DNA from: Puniceicoccales bacterium
Lineage (GTDB): Bacteria; Verrucomicrobiota; Verrucomicrobiia; Opitutales; UBA953
Reading direction: 5' to 3'
DNA length: 5,301 nucleotides
Assembly: GCA_031289285.1 (NCBI GenBank)
Contig: JAITPT010000294.1
Location: 1-5,301 of the forward strand
This document shows, in pieces, positions 1 through 5,203 of this stretch. The notes below the pieces were generated by a model. That model saw only the letters and a list, made by a program, of their open reading frames with translations. It was not told the origin of the DNA and did no database searches. Made by a program: the position numbers and the translations under genes. Every line of letters starts with the position of its first letter. Position 1 is the first letter of the stretch.

Positions 1-7
1 GGCTTTT

Positions 8-62
8 CCGGAGGTTTCGCTACGCTACACCTCCGGTTATGCACATCTCGCCCTTGCAGGGC
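8..62. repeat. REP-like two-hairpin intergenic element
   Basis: Two inverted repeats lie close together. The first has perfect 8-bp arms, ccggaggt (8-15) and acctccgg (29-36), around a 13-nt loop that contains 'cgctacgct'. The second has gccc (50-53) and gggc (59-62) around a 5-nt loop. A 13-nt linker reading 'ttatgcacatctc' joins them. The arrangement resembles the dispersed REP-like palindromes that I recall from many environmental bacterial genomes. That resemblance is from memory and was not searched. The element sits downstream of the WG-repeat gene and could act as an RNA hairpin at a 3' end, but no U-tract follows it on either strand that would make it an intrinsic terminator. Confidence 0.55.
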
Positions 63-142
63 TAAAAAACAAGAGGTTGTGATAAGGGGCATCAGCAATT
101 GCCAATACTCACGTCCCACTCAAAACAGCGAGGAACCTCTCC

Positions 143-183
143 CTTTGTGCCCCTTGTGAGACCTTTGTGTCCTTTGTGGTTAA
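143..183. repeat. Solitary arm of a dispersed 41-bp 'ctttgtg...ggttaa' repeat
   Basis: This 41-bp stretch aligns without gaps to the right arm of the large inverted repeat at 3653-3693, with 35 of 41 positions identical by hand count. Both start with ctttgtgccc and end with ttgtggttaa. Here the element is single: I find no inverted partner to its left. It lies 35 bp beyond the 3' end of the WG-repeat gene. No function is known to me. It is most simply one copy of a family of short dispersed intergenic repeats. Confidence 0.7.
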
Positions 184-217
184 GTCCGTTTGGCCTTTTT
201 AATTCGGTTGGCTTTTG

Positions 218-1405
218 CTAAATGCGTTCGCCAGTGAAGGTGAAAGCGAAGGTCTCGTTGTTTAACTTGAGTTCCACTCTGTCCTCATAAAGCGAGCCGG
301 AGTCGTCATATTTTATCGGGATGATGACCTTGCCCGTTTTGTCTATGTAGCCCCATTTTCCCGACAACTGCACAGCCATCAACCCGTTACGAAATCCACT
401 TGCGTTTTCATATTTCATCGGGATAACGACCTTGTCCGTTTTGTCTATGAAACCCCATTTGCCCGATAACTGCACCGCCGCAAGCCCGTCGCTGAAAGAC
501 CACGCGTTTTCATATTTTATCGGAATGACGACTTTGTCCGTTTTGTCTGAGAAACCCCATTTGCCCGACAACTGCACAGCCACCAGCCCATCCTCGAAAC
601 GCCTCGAACTTTCATATTTTGGCAGGATGACTTCTTTGCCCGTTTTGTCTATGTAGCCCCATTTCTTGGAAGATTTCACAGCCGCAGCCCCCTCGCTGAA
701 AGACTCCGCACGTTCATATTTTAGCGGGATAACAACTTTATCCATTTTGTCTATGTAGCCCCATTTTCCAGACAATTCCACCGCCGCCAGCCCTTGGTGG
801 AAAAGCTCCAAGTTGTCATATTTGACTGGGATAATTTCTTTTCCCGTTTTGTCTATGCGGCCATGTTTTCCAGACAAGCGCACTTTCGCAACCGCGTTAC
901 CAAAACGGGTGCCCTCAATATCGCTAAAGAAAAAACTGATTTCATCGTATTTGACGGGGATGATTTCTTTGCCCGTTCTGTCTATGCGGCCATGTTTTCC
1001 AGACAGGCGGACAGGGAACTGTATCTCCTTAACAGATTTCTCATACTCTTCCGTGAACCCAAAATATCCCACCTCATGAATATCTATTTCGTCATACTTT
1101 ATCGGGACGACGACCTTGCCCGTTTCGTCAATGAAGCCACATTTGCCAGATAGCTTCACCTTCCATTGTCCGGCACGCGCATTTGCGATGCCGTCATATT
1201 GTGTCGGGACAACAACTTTGCCGGTGGCGTCGGCAAGGCCCCATTTTTTTTGGGGCGAAGAGACGCTCGTTAGTTTTGGGGCAGCGGCACTGGGTGCGGC
1301 GGTAGCGGATTGGCAGCCGAGTAGGGCTTGTAGTGCGCCTGCGGCGACGAGAGAACGAGCGAGAAGCGGGAGGGCACGGGCACGGAGTGGGAAGAAAGTT
1401 TTCAT
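218..1405 (-). CDS. WG-repeat lipoprotein (395 aa)
   Basis: This is a secreted lipoprotein made almost entirely of WG (KWG) repeats. The N-terminus has basic residues (R8, R10), a hydrophobic stretch around residues 11-29 and a lipobox LLGC with the lipidated Cys at 31. The mature protein should therefore be anchored in the cell envelope. Nine repeats follow, with the WG position at residues 55, 89, 138, 181, 215, 249, 283, 317 and 351. The last six are spaced exactly 34 residues apart and have the pattern 'LSGKWGxIDKTGKVVIPxKY'. The Trp is replaced by Cys in repeat 2 and by His in repeats 3 and 4. Repeats 2 and 3 carry insertions of about 15 and 9 residues. The start is placed at 1405 because the signal peptide begins there; the open frame continues upstream to 1621 only through Pro/His/Arg-rich minisatellite DNA. 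No Shine-Dalgarno is visible. The WG family is widespread and its function is largely unknown, so I assign none. Sampled lines are about 51% GC, against 65-72% in dapA and nusA. Confidence 0.88.
   Translation of the reverse strand: MKTFFPLRARALPLLARSLVAAGALQALLGCQSATAAPSAAAPKLTSVSSPQKKWGLADATGKVVVPTQYDGIANARAGQWKVKLSGKCGFIDETGKVVVPIKYDEIDIHEVGYFGFTEEYEKSVKEIQFPVRLSGKHGRIDRTGKEIIPVKYDEISFFFSDIEGTRFGNAVAKVRLSGKHGRIDKTGKEIIPVKYDNLELFHQGLAAVELSGKWGYIDKMDKVVIPLKYERAESFSEGAAAVKSSKKWGYIDKTGKEVILPKYESSRRFEDGLVAVQLSGKWGFSDKTDKVVIPIKYENAWSFSDGLAAVQLSGKWGFIDKTDKVVIPMKYENASGFRNGLMAVQLSGKWGYIDKTGKVIIPIKYDDSGSLYEDRVELKLNNETFAFTFTGERI
254..865 (-). repeat. 102-bp tandem coding repeat (WG repeats 4-9)
   Basis: Six consecutive copies of a 102-bp (34-codon) unit encode residues 181-384 of the WG-repeat lipoprotein. 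On the plus strand the recurring core reads like 'cgttttgtctatg' followed by 'ccccatttgcccgacaac'. Copies 7 and 8 (WG at 283 and 317) are the most alike, sharing 'KTDKVVIPxKYEN' and 'AVQLSGKWGF'. This suggests recent duplication or gene conversion. Confidence 0.85.
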
Positions 1406-1511
1406 GAGAAAAAAGGTGTGGAGGTGTGAAGCGTTGAAGTAGAGGACGCAGAGTGAGGGCGAATGGGCAGCGTGTGGCAAGAGGAGATTTGCAGGGAGGA
1501 GGAGGGAGTGG

Positions 1512-1601
1512 ATGTGGTGGAGTGGACACGGTGGACGGCGTGGACGTGGTGGACGATGTGGACGTGGTGGACGATGGGGGCGTGGTGGACGATGGGGGCT
1601 G
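1512..1601. repeat. 18-bp minisatellite (about 4-5 units, 'ggtggacgatgtggacgt')
   Basis: Units at 1530-1547, 1548-1565, 1566-1583 and 1584-1601 match the consensus ggtggacgatgtggacgt with few changes. The last two carry 'gatgggggc' in place of 'gatgtggac'. A more degenerate unit lies at 1512-1529. Each unit has a 9-bp sub-period based on 'gtggacg'. Because 18 is a multiple of three, the array stays open in several frames and creates spurious His/Pro/Arg-rich or Gly/Trp/Arg-rich reading frames. Replication slippage is the likely origin. Confidence 0.85.
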
Positions 1602-1629
1602 ACTCCGCTACGCTCCGGCAACGCCGTCT

Positions 1630-1658
1630 TTGGCGCGGTGCTTTTTGTTCAAAATAAT
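1630..1658 (+). promoter_or_regulatory. Candidate sigma-70-type promoter for dapA
   Basis: The -35 box TTGGCG (1630-1635, 4 of 6 consensus) is followed by a 17-bp spacer and the -10 box AATAAT (1653-1658, 5 of 6). Initiation about 7 nt downstream would give a leader of about 50 nt before the dapA ATG at 1717. It is the best match I found in the gap, but consensus matching by eye is weak evidence, and promoter preferences in this lineage are uncertain. Confidence 0.4.
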
Positions 1659-1716
1659 GACGCCGTTTTTTCTCTTTTCTTGACGCAGCGGTGCCCGTTG
1701 CCTTCCCTCTCGCGGT

Positions 1717-2634
1717 ATGTCTGCCTCCAATAACACGACAGCCGCGCTTCGTTTTTCCGGCGTCTATACCGCACTTGTCACACCGTTCACGGGCGAAGGC
1801 GAGGACGCTGGCGTCGCCTACGACGACCTGCGGCGGCTTATTGATTTCCAAATCGAGCGGGGCATCGCGGGCATTTCGGTCGTCGGCACGACGGGCGAGT
1901 CGCCGACGCTGACTCCGAGCGAACACCTTGAAGTCATCGCGAAGACGGTTGAATACGTCAACGGGCGCGTCCCTGTGCTTGCGGGCACAGGCTCGAACTC
2001 GACGCAAGAGGCGCTCCACTTCACCCGCGAGGCGGACAAAGTTGGCGCGGATGCTTTTCTCATCGTCGCGCCGTATTACAACAAGCCGACGCCGAATGGC
2101 ATCTACGAGCATTTCCACCAGCTTGCCGAGGCCACCGCCAAGCCCATCGTTCTCTACTCCGTCCCCAAGCGCTGCGGAGTGGAAATCGCCGTGGAAACCG
2201 TCCGCCGCCTGCGTGCCAAGCACCGCAACATCGCCGCCATAAAGGAGGCGAGCGACTCCTGTGCGCGGGTCTCGCAATTTGTGCGCGAGCTGGACAGCGA
2301 CTTCGCGGTGCTCAGCGGCGAAGACGCGCTCACGCTTCCGTTTTTGAGCCTTGGCGCGAGCGGCGTCGTCTCCGTCGCCTCCAATTGGTTGCCCGCCGAG
2401 ATGTCGGCACTGGTGAACCGTTTTGTTGCGGGTGACATCGCGGGTGCCCTCGCGGAGCACAAGCACCTCGCAGAGGTTTTTGCGAACATCTTTATCGAGG
2501 TGAACCCCGTCCCGATAAAGCACGTCCTCGCTCGGAAAAAGCTCATCACCTCGTCGGCGGTGCGTCTGCCGCTTGTCTCGCTCGAAGAGAAAAACGCGAA
2601 GCTGCTTGACGCGCTTGTTGACAATTTCCGCTGA
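1717..2634 (+). CDS. dapA: 4-hydroxy-tetrahydrodipicolinate synthase (DapA)
   Basis: This cytoplasmic TIM-barrel aldolase condenses pyruvate with aspartate semialdehyde, the first committed step to diaminopimelate and lysine. The protein is 305 aa, against about 292 in E. coli; the extra length is mostly a polar N-terminal extension of about 14 residues. Family residues are in place: GTTGES at 57-62 (Thr58, Thr59 = E. coli T44, T45), PYYNKP with Tyr121 (Y107), Tyr147 (Y133), Arg152 (R138), and the Schiff-base Lys176 (K161) in 'AIKEAS'. The usual 'YNVPSRTG' reads YSVPKRCG here. Allosteric lysine-site equivalents Asn94, Glu98, Tyr120 and His70 are kept, so feedback inhibition by lysine is plausible, although E. 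coli A49 and H53 are both Pro (63 and 67). Activity as another DapA-family aldolase cannot be fully excluded, but the motif set fits DapA well. No Shine-Dalgarno precedes the ATG. The permease gene follows after 10 bp, so the two are probably co-transcribed. Confidence 0.94.
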   Translation: MSASNNTTAALRFSGVYTALVTPFTGEGEDAGVAYDDLRRLIDFQIERGIAGISVVGTTGESPTLTPSEHLEVIAKTVEYVNGRVPVLAGTGSNSTQEALHFTREADKVGADAFLIVAPYYNKPTPNGIYEHFHQLAEATAKPIVLYSVPKRCGVEIAVETVRRLRAKHRNIAAIKEASDSCARVSQFVRELDSDFAVLSGEDALTLPFLSLGASGVVSVASNWLPAEMSALVNRFVAGDIAGALAEHKHLAEVFANIFIEVNPVPIKHVLARKKLITSSAVRLPLVSLEEKNAKLLDALVDNFR

Positions 2635-2644
2635 CCCGCCGCGC

Positions 2645-3526
2645 ATGGAAACCGCCACGCCTGCCGCCGCAAGCCCGCCGCCAGAATCGCCTGCCCGCCG
2701 CGCTTGGCTGCGCCTGCGTGGCAATCGCGCCGCGCTGGTCGCGCTCGGTTTTTTTGTGTTTGCCGCTGCTGCGTGTTTTGTCGGCCCGGTGTTTTTGCCC
2801 GGCGACTACATGACGCAAAACCTTGCGCTCGGCCCCGTGTCGCCGTGCGCGGAGCACTGGTTGGGCACGGACACGCTGGGTCGCGACTTACTGGCGCGGC
2901 TTCTCCAAGGCGGGCAAGTTTCGCTGCACATCGGGCTTGTCGCGACGGCGGTATCGGTGGTTTTCGGTGTCGCTTACGGGCTGGCTGCTGGCTGGCTCGG
3001 CGGGCGCAGCGGCGGCGCGATGATGTATGGCGTGGACGTCCTCAACGCGCTGCCGTTCACGCTTTTTGTGATTTTGCTAACGGTTGTTTTTGGTCGGGAA
3101 CTCATCTGGATATACGTTGCGGTTGGCGCGGTGTCGTGGCCGAACATGGCGCGTATCGTGCGCAACCAGACGCGGCTGTTGAAGGCGCAGCCCTTTGTCG
3201 AGGCGTCGGTGTGCCTTGGGCAACGTCCGGCGCGCATCGTCACGCGGCACATTTTGCCCAACCTCGCCGGAACGATTGTGGTGTATGCCACGTTGACCGT
3301 CCCGTCGGTGATGCTCACGGAGGCGTTCATCAGTTTTTTGGGGCTGGGCATCAAGGCACCGATGACCTCGTGGGGGCTGCTCATCAAGGAGGGCGCGGAT
3401 GTCATGGAGGAGTATCCGTGGCTGCTGTTGTTCCCGGGGGTGGTTTTTTCGGCGACACTTTTTGCGTTGAACTTTTTGGGCGACGGTTTGCGCGATGCGC
3501 TCGACCCGCGCTCGGAGAGGCAGTGA
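2645..3526 (+). CDS. ABC transporter permease, OppC/DppC family (peptide/nickel type)
   Basis: This is one of two inner-membrane permease subunits expected in a peptide-type ABC importer. The 293-aa protein starts with a short Pro/Ala-rich cytoplasmic segment and TM1 at about 28-50. It then has the OppC-type N-terminal signature HWLGTDTLGRDLLARLL (71-87). Further hydrophobic segments lie near 94-116, 129-150, 153-168, 207-229 and 257-279, giving six in total as usual. The ATPase-contacting EAA loop is clear at about 184-211 (FVEASVCLGQRPARIVTRH, then ILPN), with Glu186, Gly192 and Leu204-Pro205. The C-terminus 'FLGDGLRDALDPR' is typical of the family. The ATG at 2645 is chosen because it lies 10 bp after the dapA stop; an upstream ATG at 2573 would overlap dapA by 62 bp. 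Partner permease, binding protein and ATPases are absent from the window, so substrate (di- or oligopeptide, nickel, other) cannot be assigned. No Shine-Dalgarno is seen. Confidence 0.92.
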   Translation: METATPAAASPPPESPARRAWLRLRGNRAALVALGFFVFAAAACFVGPVFLPGDYMTQNLALGPVSPCAEHWLGTDTLGRDLLARLLQGGQVSLHIGLVATAVSVVFGVAYGLAAGWLGGRSGGAMMYGVDVLNALPFTLFVILLTVVFGRELIWIYVAVGAVSWPNMARIVRNQTRLLKAQPFVEASVCLGQRPARIVTRHILPNLAGTIVVYATLTVPSVMLTEAFISFLGLGIKAPMTSWGLLIKEGADVMEEYPWLLLFPGVVFSATLFALNFLGDGLRDALDPRSERQ

Positions 3527-3542
3527 GCAGGGCTGGCGGGAG

Positions 3543-3586
3543 GCGGATGGGAAGCGGATGGGGAGCGGATGGGAAGCGGGTGGGGG
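3543..3586 (+). repeat. Four-copy 11-bp tandem repeat with G-quadruplex motif
   Basis: Four 11-bp units (gcggatgggaa and variants) lie at 3543-3553, 3554-3564, 3565-3575 and 3576-3586. Within them, 3560-3586 satisfies the classical G3+N1-7 quadruplex pattern on the plus strand: G runs at 3560-3563, 3571-3573, 3578-3580 and 3582-3586, with loops of 7, 4 and 1 nt. The array begins 16 nt after the permease stop codon, so it would lie in the 3' end of that transcript. Whether a quadruplex forms is not shown. Confidence 0.75.
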
Positions 3587-3603
3587 CTGGCGGGTGGAGA
3601 CGA

Positions 3604-3694
3604 TTTAACCACAAGGGACACAAAGGATACACAAAGGGCACAAAGTTTTTGCCTTTGTGCCCTTGGTGAAATCTTTGTGACCCTTGTGGTTAAA
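3604..3694. repeat. Large inverted repeat (42-bp arms, 7-nt loop) between convergent genes
   Basis: The arms at 3604-3645 and 3653-3694 pair at 37 of 42 positions by hand count, around the loop tttttgc. The outer ends read 'ttaaccacaaggg' and 'cccttgtggttaa'. The right arm is a relative of the single element at 143-183. The structure sits between the 3' ends of the permease gene (3526) and nusA (3716), so it could end or protect both transcripts as a long RNA hairpin. No strong U-tract follows on either strand, so intrinsic termination is uncertain. Translations such as 'NHKGHKGYTKGTKF' arise from it but are artefacts of the repeat. Confidence 0.85.
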
Positions 3695-3715
3695 ATACGA
3701 GGGTGCCAATGACGC

Positions 3716-5104
3716 CTATGCGGCGGGTGTTTCGACGGGTGCAGGTGGTTCGACGGGTGCAGGTGGTTCGACGGGTGCGGGTGCGACCTCGGCGGCGGGT
3801 GTTTCGGCAGGGGCTTCGACGGGGGCGGCGGGTTTGTTGGCACTTTCGCGTTGGGCGCGGACGGCGGTTACGAGGTCTATGACGCGGGCGGCTTCGGCAG
3901 GTTCAAAACCTTCCTCAATCACGTCTTCGGCGGTAATTCCCTCGAATGCGGCGAGGTCGGAGAAACCTTTTTGCACGAGTCTTGTGGCGAGTTCGGAAGA
4001 GACACCCAAGACGCCCGAAAGCGTGCTGATGGCCCGTTGCGTTTTCACGATGAAGGTGGTGTTGCGGCGTTCCTCTTTGCGGATGTCGAGACGCCAACCG
4101 ATGAGACGCGAGGTGAGTTTGGCGTTCATCCCTTTGTTGCCGACGACGACGCGCAGGTCGTTTTCGGCGACGTCAAAGGTGATGCGTTTTTCGTTGTCGT
4201 CTTTGTGGATGTTGAGGGCTTTGACGGGCTTGATGGCCTCCATGAGCATCTGCACGGGGTCGGGGAACCAGCGCAGGATGTCCACTTTCTCGTCGTTAAG
4301 CTCTTTGACGATGTTGCGCACACGCACGCCGCGCGTCCCGACGCAAGCGCCCACGGGGTCCACTTTGGGGTCGCGTGAGTCCACGGCGATTTTTGTGCGG
4401 TAGCCCGGTTCTCTGGCGAGGGCGGCGATGAAGACGGTGCCGTCGCCGATTTCCGAGGCTTCCAGCTCGAGCATACGTTTGATGAAATTTGTGTTGACAC
4501 GGCTGAGAATGATTTCCGGGCCGCCCGATTTGTTTTCGATGTTGAGGAGGAGACAGCGGATGCGGTCGCCGACGCCGAAGTCGTCGCGCATGGAGCGTTC
4601 GCGCAAGGGCAGCGTGGCCTCGGCTTTGCCAAGCTCGACGATGATGTCCCCGCGTTCGCGACGGCGGACGACGCCCACGACGATGTCGCCGACCTGCCCT
4701 TTGAACTCATCGAGGATGTGCTCTTTCTCAAATTGGCGGACGCTCTGCATGATGCCCTGTTTCGTGGCTTGAGCGGCGATGCGGCCAAGCTCCGCGAGAT
4801 TGAAGTCTTTGCGGACGATTTCGCCGAGCCGTGGCACAGGGTCGGTAGGCTTGACAAGGCGGGCTGCTTGGGTGACGTGGATTTCGCGGGCGGGGTCGGA
4901 GACGGAATCCACAACGGTCAGGAGCGTGGCAGCAGAGAGTTTGCCGGATTTCGGGTCTATGGTGACTTCGATTTTTTGACCCGCGTTGATGCTTTTTTCG
5001 GCGGCGCGTTCGATGTTGCTTTTGATGGTTTCGACCATGACGGCGCGGGAGATGTTTTTCTCCCGTTCCATGTAATCGAGAATTGTAAGGATTTCGTTGT
5101 TCAT
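3716..5104 (-). CDS. nusA: Transcription termination/antitermination factor NusA
   Basis: NusA binds RNA polymerase and nascent RNA and modulates pausing, termination and antitermination. The 462-aa protein has the expected order. The RNAP-binding N-terminal domain (about 1-130) starts 'MNNEILTILDYMEREKNIS'. An S1 domain follows (about 135-203, 'GDIVVGVVRRRERGDIIVEL'). KH1 carries the loop GTRG at 256-259 with 'VDPVGACVGTRG' before 'RVRNIVKEL', and KH2 carries GNKG at 322-325. One helix-hairpin-helix-type C-terminal repeat follows (about 365-418, 'LGVSSELATRLVQKGFSDL'), where E. coli has two acidic repeats. The last roughly 39 residues are a low-complexity Pro/Ala/Val/Glu tail. The ATG at 5104 fits the family N-terminus; no Shine-Dalgarno precedes it. 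The usual downstream partner infB is missing: the next gene is the convergent permease. Upstream lie a hairpin and a candidate promoter. No frameshift or lost motif is visible. Confidence 0.96.
   Translation of the reverse strand: MNNEILTILDYMEREKNISRAVMVETIKSNIERAAEKSINAGQKIEVTIDPKSGKLSAATLLTVVDSVSDPAREIHVTQAARLVKPTDPVPRLGEIVRKDFNLAELGRIAAQATKQGIMQSVRQFEKEHILDEFKGQVGDIVVGVVRRRERGDIIVELGKAEATLPLRERSMRDDFGVGDRIRCLLLNIENKSGGPEIILSRVNTNFIKRMLELEASEIGDGTVFIAALAREPGYRTKIAVDSRDPKVDPVGACVGTRGVRVRNIVKELNDEKVDILRWFPDPVQMLMEAIKPVKALNIHKDDNEKRITFDVAENDLRVVVGNKGMNAKLTSRLIGWRLDIRKEERRNTTFIVKTQRAISTLSGVLGVSSELATRLVQKGFSDLAAFEGITAEDVIEEGFEPAEAARVIDLVTAVRAQRESANKPAAPVEAPAETPAAEVAPAPVEPPAPVEPPAPVETPAA
3731..3784 (-). 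repeat. nusA: 18-bp coding tandem repeat in the nusA tail
   Basis: Three consecutive 18-bp units lie at 3731-3748, 3749-3766 and 3767-3784. The first two are identical (plus-strand ttcgacgggtgcaggtgg) and the third differs at two positions. On the coding strand they give the Pro-rich 'VEPPAPVEPPAPVE' part of the NusA tail. Being in frame, copy number can change without breaking the gene. Confidence 0.88.
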
Positions 5105-5147
5105 GTTGGCGTGGTGCGTGTTGGTTTGTGCGTTGTTTCTGTGTGTT
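5105..5147 (-). promoter_or_regulatory. nusA: U-free, C/A-rich leader of nusA
   Basis: The 43 nt directly before the nusA ATG read, as mRNA, 21 A, 18 C, 4 G and no U. No Shine-Dalgarno is present and almost no secondary structure can form, which suits initiation on an open, unstructured leader. A G-poor, C-rich RNA of this kind also resembles a Rho-loading region, although it is short for one. No -10 box can lie here because the coding strand has no T. Confidence 0.65.
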
Positions 5148-5172
5148 AAAAAAGCGGGTTATCCGCCCGCTT
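5148..5172 (-). terminator. Intrinsic terminator-like hairpin upstream of nusA
   Basis: On the minus strand an 'aagcgggc' arm and an 'acccgctt' arm (7 Watson-Crick pairs plus one G-U) enclose a 5-nt loop (ggata), and the second arm runs into six T residues (5153-5148). This is a good Rho-independent terminator pointing toward nusA, ending 43 nt before its ATG. It may end an upstream gene outside the window. If the promoter at 5204-5232 is real, it would instead act as an attenuator in the nusA leader. On the plus strand the trailing tract (cttcttt) is weaker. Confidence 0.75.
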
Positions 5173-5203
5173 CTTTGCCCGAAAAGATTTTTTGAGGGGG
5201 CGC

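Larger units (their letters stand above)
1406..1716. other. Divergent intergenic region between the WG-repeat gene and dapA
   Basis: This 311-bp gap between two divergent starts should hold both promoters. It contains an 18-bp minisatellite (1512-1601), a short 'cgctacgct' motif shared with the REP-like element at 18-26, and a candidate dapA promoter (1630-1658). On the WG side, the DNA just before the start is rich in C and T on the minus strand and shows no convincing -10 box. Small open frames here are low-complexity and are not credible genes. Confidence 0.7.

Noticed and set aside
432..1153. Repetitive plus-strand frames opposite the WG-repeat gene
   Set aside because: They are periodic because the WG repeats are periodic on the opposite strand. 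They lack any signal or domain of their own.
1606..1614. 'cgctacgct' shared with 18-26 as a possible second REP-like element
   Set aside because: Only nine bases are shared and no matching stem surrounds the copy at 1606, so common origin cannot be supported.
1406..1621. N-terminal extension of the WG-repeat protein up to 1621
   Set aside because: The extra 72 residues come from the minisatellite (Pro/His/Arg repeats) and would bury a good lipoprotein signal peptide that starts at 1405.
1622..1645. Hairpin cgcc/ggcg followed by a T run as a terminator
   Set aside because: The stem has only four pairs and no plus-strand gene ends upstream of it; it overlaps the better candidate dapA promoter.
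1402..2724. Long antisense open frame (440 codons) across dapA
   Set aside because: It runs opposite to dapA, which has all its catalytic motifs. The translation is Arg-rich with no recognisable domain and ends in the His/Val-rich minisatellite. High GC content explains the lack of stops.
2704..3669. 321-codon plus-strand frame overlapping the permease
   Set aside because: It is a frame-shifted shadow of the permease gene that then reads through the inverted repeat; there are no domains.
143..3694. CRISPR array or composite transposon formed by the repeat copies
   Set aside because: There are only three arm copies in total, with no regular spacers, no cas genes and no transposase. The genes between them are housekeeping genes.
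2974..3843. 289-codon minus-strand frame spanning the convergent gap
   Set aside because: It is Pro/Ser/His-rich low-complexity translation of the 18-bp and 11-bp repeats and of the inverted repeat, and it overlaps the real permease and nusA coding ends.
3684..4403. Plus-strand frames antisense to nusA (239 and 175 codons)
   Set aside because: These are shadows of nusA, whose S1 and KH motifs are intact on the other strand. The Gly/Ala/Ser-rich start is the antisense of the nusA tail repeat.
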